From: an uncultured Clostridia bacterium
Lineage (GTDB): Bacteria > Bacillota > Clostridia > Lachnospirales > Lachnospiraceae
Assembly (NCBI GenBank): GCA_946620335.1
Contig: CAMONF010000291.1
Location: 1-15,127 of the forward strand
Reading direction: 5' to 3'
Length of the DNA stretch: 15,127 nucleotides
The notes beneath the pieces were generated by a model. The model did no database searches and had not been told where the DNA came from. It saw only the letters and a program-made list of their open reading frames with translations. The position numbers and the translations under genes were made by a program. Below, in pieces: positions 14,127 to 15,127 of the stretch. Position 1 is the first letter of the stretch. Each line of letters starts with the position of its first letter.

Positions 14127-15127
14127 TTACAGATAGTGGATAAAGAGCCCGCTCCTAAGCTTCGGCTCGAACCAGGTGGACTTGGGCGGCATGACCAGCC
14201 CGGCATCCGCGATGGCCATGAGATCGTCCAGTGTGGTGGGATACATGGCGAAAGCCACCGCCTCCCCGCCGTCGACCCGCTTGACCAGCTCCGAAAGCCC
14301 CCGGATCCCGCCCACGAAGGAAATGCGGACATCCGTCCTGGGATCCCCGATGCCCAGCACCGGAGCGAGGAGGTTCTTCTGGAGGATGGAGACATCCAGC
14401 CGGTCCACCGGATCGGCCTCGTCGAAGGTCCCTTCTTTGGCCTTCAGCAGGTACCATTTTCCGCCCAGGTACATCTCGAAGGTGTGCTTGTCAGCGGGCC
14501 TCACGGCTTCCAGGGCCGCCTCGGTGACTGTGCCGTCCTGCGCCGCCACCTTGCCCTGGGGCGTGATTTCGAAAGCCTCGGAGATTGCCTCCAGGAAGGC
14601 CTCCTCACTGAGGCCGTTCAGGTCCTTGACCACACGGTTGTAGTCTAAGATCTTGAGCTCCTGACTCGGGAAGAGCACGGCAAGGAAGTAATTGAACTCC
14701 TCCGTCCCGTCATAGTCCGGGTGCTCCGCCCGCCGCTTGAGGCCCACCTTGACCGCGGAGGCGGACCGGTGATGGCCGTCGGCGATGTAGAAGTCGCCGG
14801 CTCCCTCCACCATGGCCCGCACCTTCTCGACGGTGGCCGGGTCGGCGATTCTCCAGACGGTGTGCCGGATGCCGTCCTCGGAGACGAAATCGCAGAGGGG
14901 TTCATTTTCCGCCATGTAGGCAGCGGTAAATGACGACACACTCCCGTCATCCCGGAAGGTCAGGAAAATGGGCCCGGTGTTGGCGTTGCAGGTATCCACG
15001 TGACGAATCCTGTCCTCCTCCTTGTCCGGGCGGGTGAACTCATGCTTTTTGATCCGGCTCTCCAGATAATCGTCGATGGAGGCGCAGCCCACGATGCCCG
15101 CCTGGGCCCGACCGTTCATGATCTGCC
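14127..15127 (-). CDS. DUF1015 family protein, N-terminus outside the window
   Basis: Reading leftward, the frame is open from the window edge (15127) to the stop at 14127, giving about 333 residues. Family members are usually a little over 400 residues long, so roughly 80 N-terminal residues are missing; the Met at 15119 is internal. Conserved DUF1015 stretches are visible: SRIKKHEFTRPDKEEDRI, the ADGHHRSASA motif, FNYFLAVLFPSQELKILDYNR, SFVGGIRGL and the C-terminal MPPKSTWFEPKLRSGLFIHYL. The biochemical function is unsettled. In clostridia I recall the gene near serA and serC (serine synthesis), which would lie to the right of this window if the context holds. It is a soluble cytoplasmic protein and is upstream of hydA on the same strand. 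Confidence 0.88.
   Translation of the reverse strand, partial: QIMNGRAQAGIVGCASIDDYLESRIKKHEFTRPDKEEDRIRHVDTCNANTGPIFLTFRDDGSVSSFTAAYMAENEPLCDFVSEDGIRHTVWRIADPATVEKVRAMVEGAGDFYIADGHHRSASAVKVGLKRRAEHPDYDGTEEFNYFLAVLFPSQELKILDYNRVVKDLNGLSEEAFLEAISEAFEITPQGKVAAQDGTVTEAALEAVRPADKHTFEMYLGGKWYLLKAKEGTFDEADPVDRLDVSILQKNLLAPVLGIGDPRTDVRISFVGGIRGLSELVKRVDGGEAVAFAMYPTTLDDLMAIADAGLVMPPKSTWFEPKLRSGLFIHYL

Overview
The window looks like a chromosomal stretch from a moderately GC-rich Clostridia-type Firmicute, most likely Lachnospiraceae-like. This rests on AGGAG-type ribosome binding sites, sigma-A-like TTGACA/TATAAT promoters, a diaminopimelate decarboxylase of the type I associate with that group, and a selenium-dependent molybdenum-hydroxylase maturation cluster. 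The organism call is inference from protein flavour. No phage, plasmid, insertion sequence or CRISPR array is visible.

Layout. (1) 1-506, minus strand: start of a secreted acidic protein with 15-residue tandem repeats, cut by the window edge. (2) 507-936: divergent intergenic region with one promoter facing each way. (3) 937-4905, plus strand: a rhomboid-like membrane protein with a Cys/His-rich tail and no recognisable catalytic Ser/His pair, lysA (diaminopimelate decarboxylase), a 373-bp gap holding two copies of a 122-bp hairpin repeat, tRNA-Leu(CAA) with promoter and terminator, and aroC (chorismate synthase). (4) 4906-5011: a near-perfect 42-bp-arm palindrome between convergent genes. 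(5) 5012-10013, minus strand: a lactonase-family beta-propeller protein, a metallo-beta-lactamase/beta-CASP-like hydrolase, trpS, and a large polytopic membrane protein resembling GT39/GT-C glycosyltransferases. (6) 10167-13905, minus strand: hydA, yqeB, yqeC and mocA, in that transcription order. (7) 14127-15127, minus strand: a DUF1015 protein whose N-terminus lies outside the window.

Functional links. hydA-yqeB-yqeC-mocA follows the order of the E. coli hyuA-(yqeA)-yqeB-yqeC-mocA locus, which is tied to selenium-dependent molybdenum hydroxylases and purine/hydantoin breakdown. The hydroxylase itself is not in the window. lysA and aroC are amino-acid biosynthesis genes, and trpS charges tRNA with a chorismate-derived amino acid, but they lie on different strands and units. 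aroC begins 16 bases after the tRNA-Leu terminator with no promoter of its own in view, so it may be expressed by terminator read-through.

I found no clearly new multi-gene system. The most unusual elements are non-coding: the duplicated 18-bp-arm hairpin repeat before the tRNA, the giant palindrome after aroC, a second long palindrome after trpS, and the tRNA-terminator-aroC arrangement.
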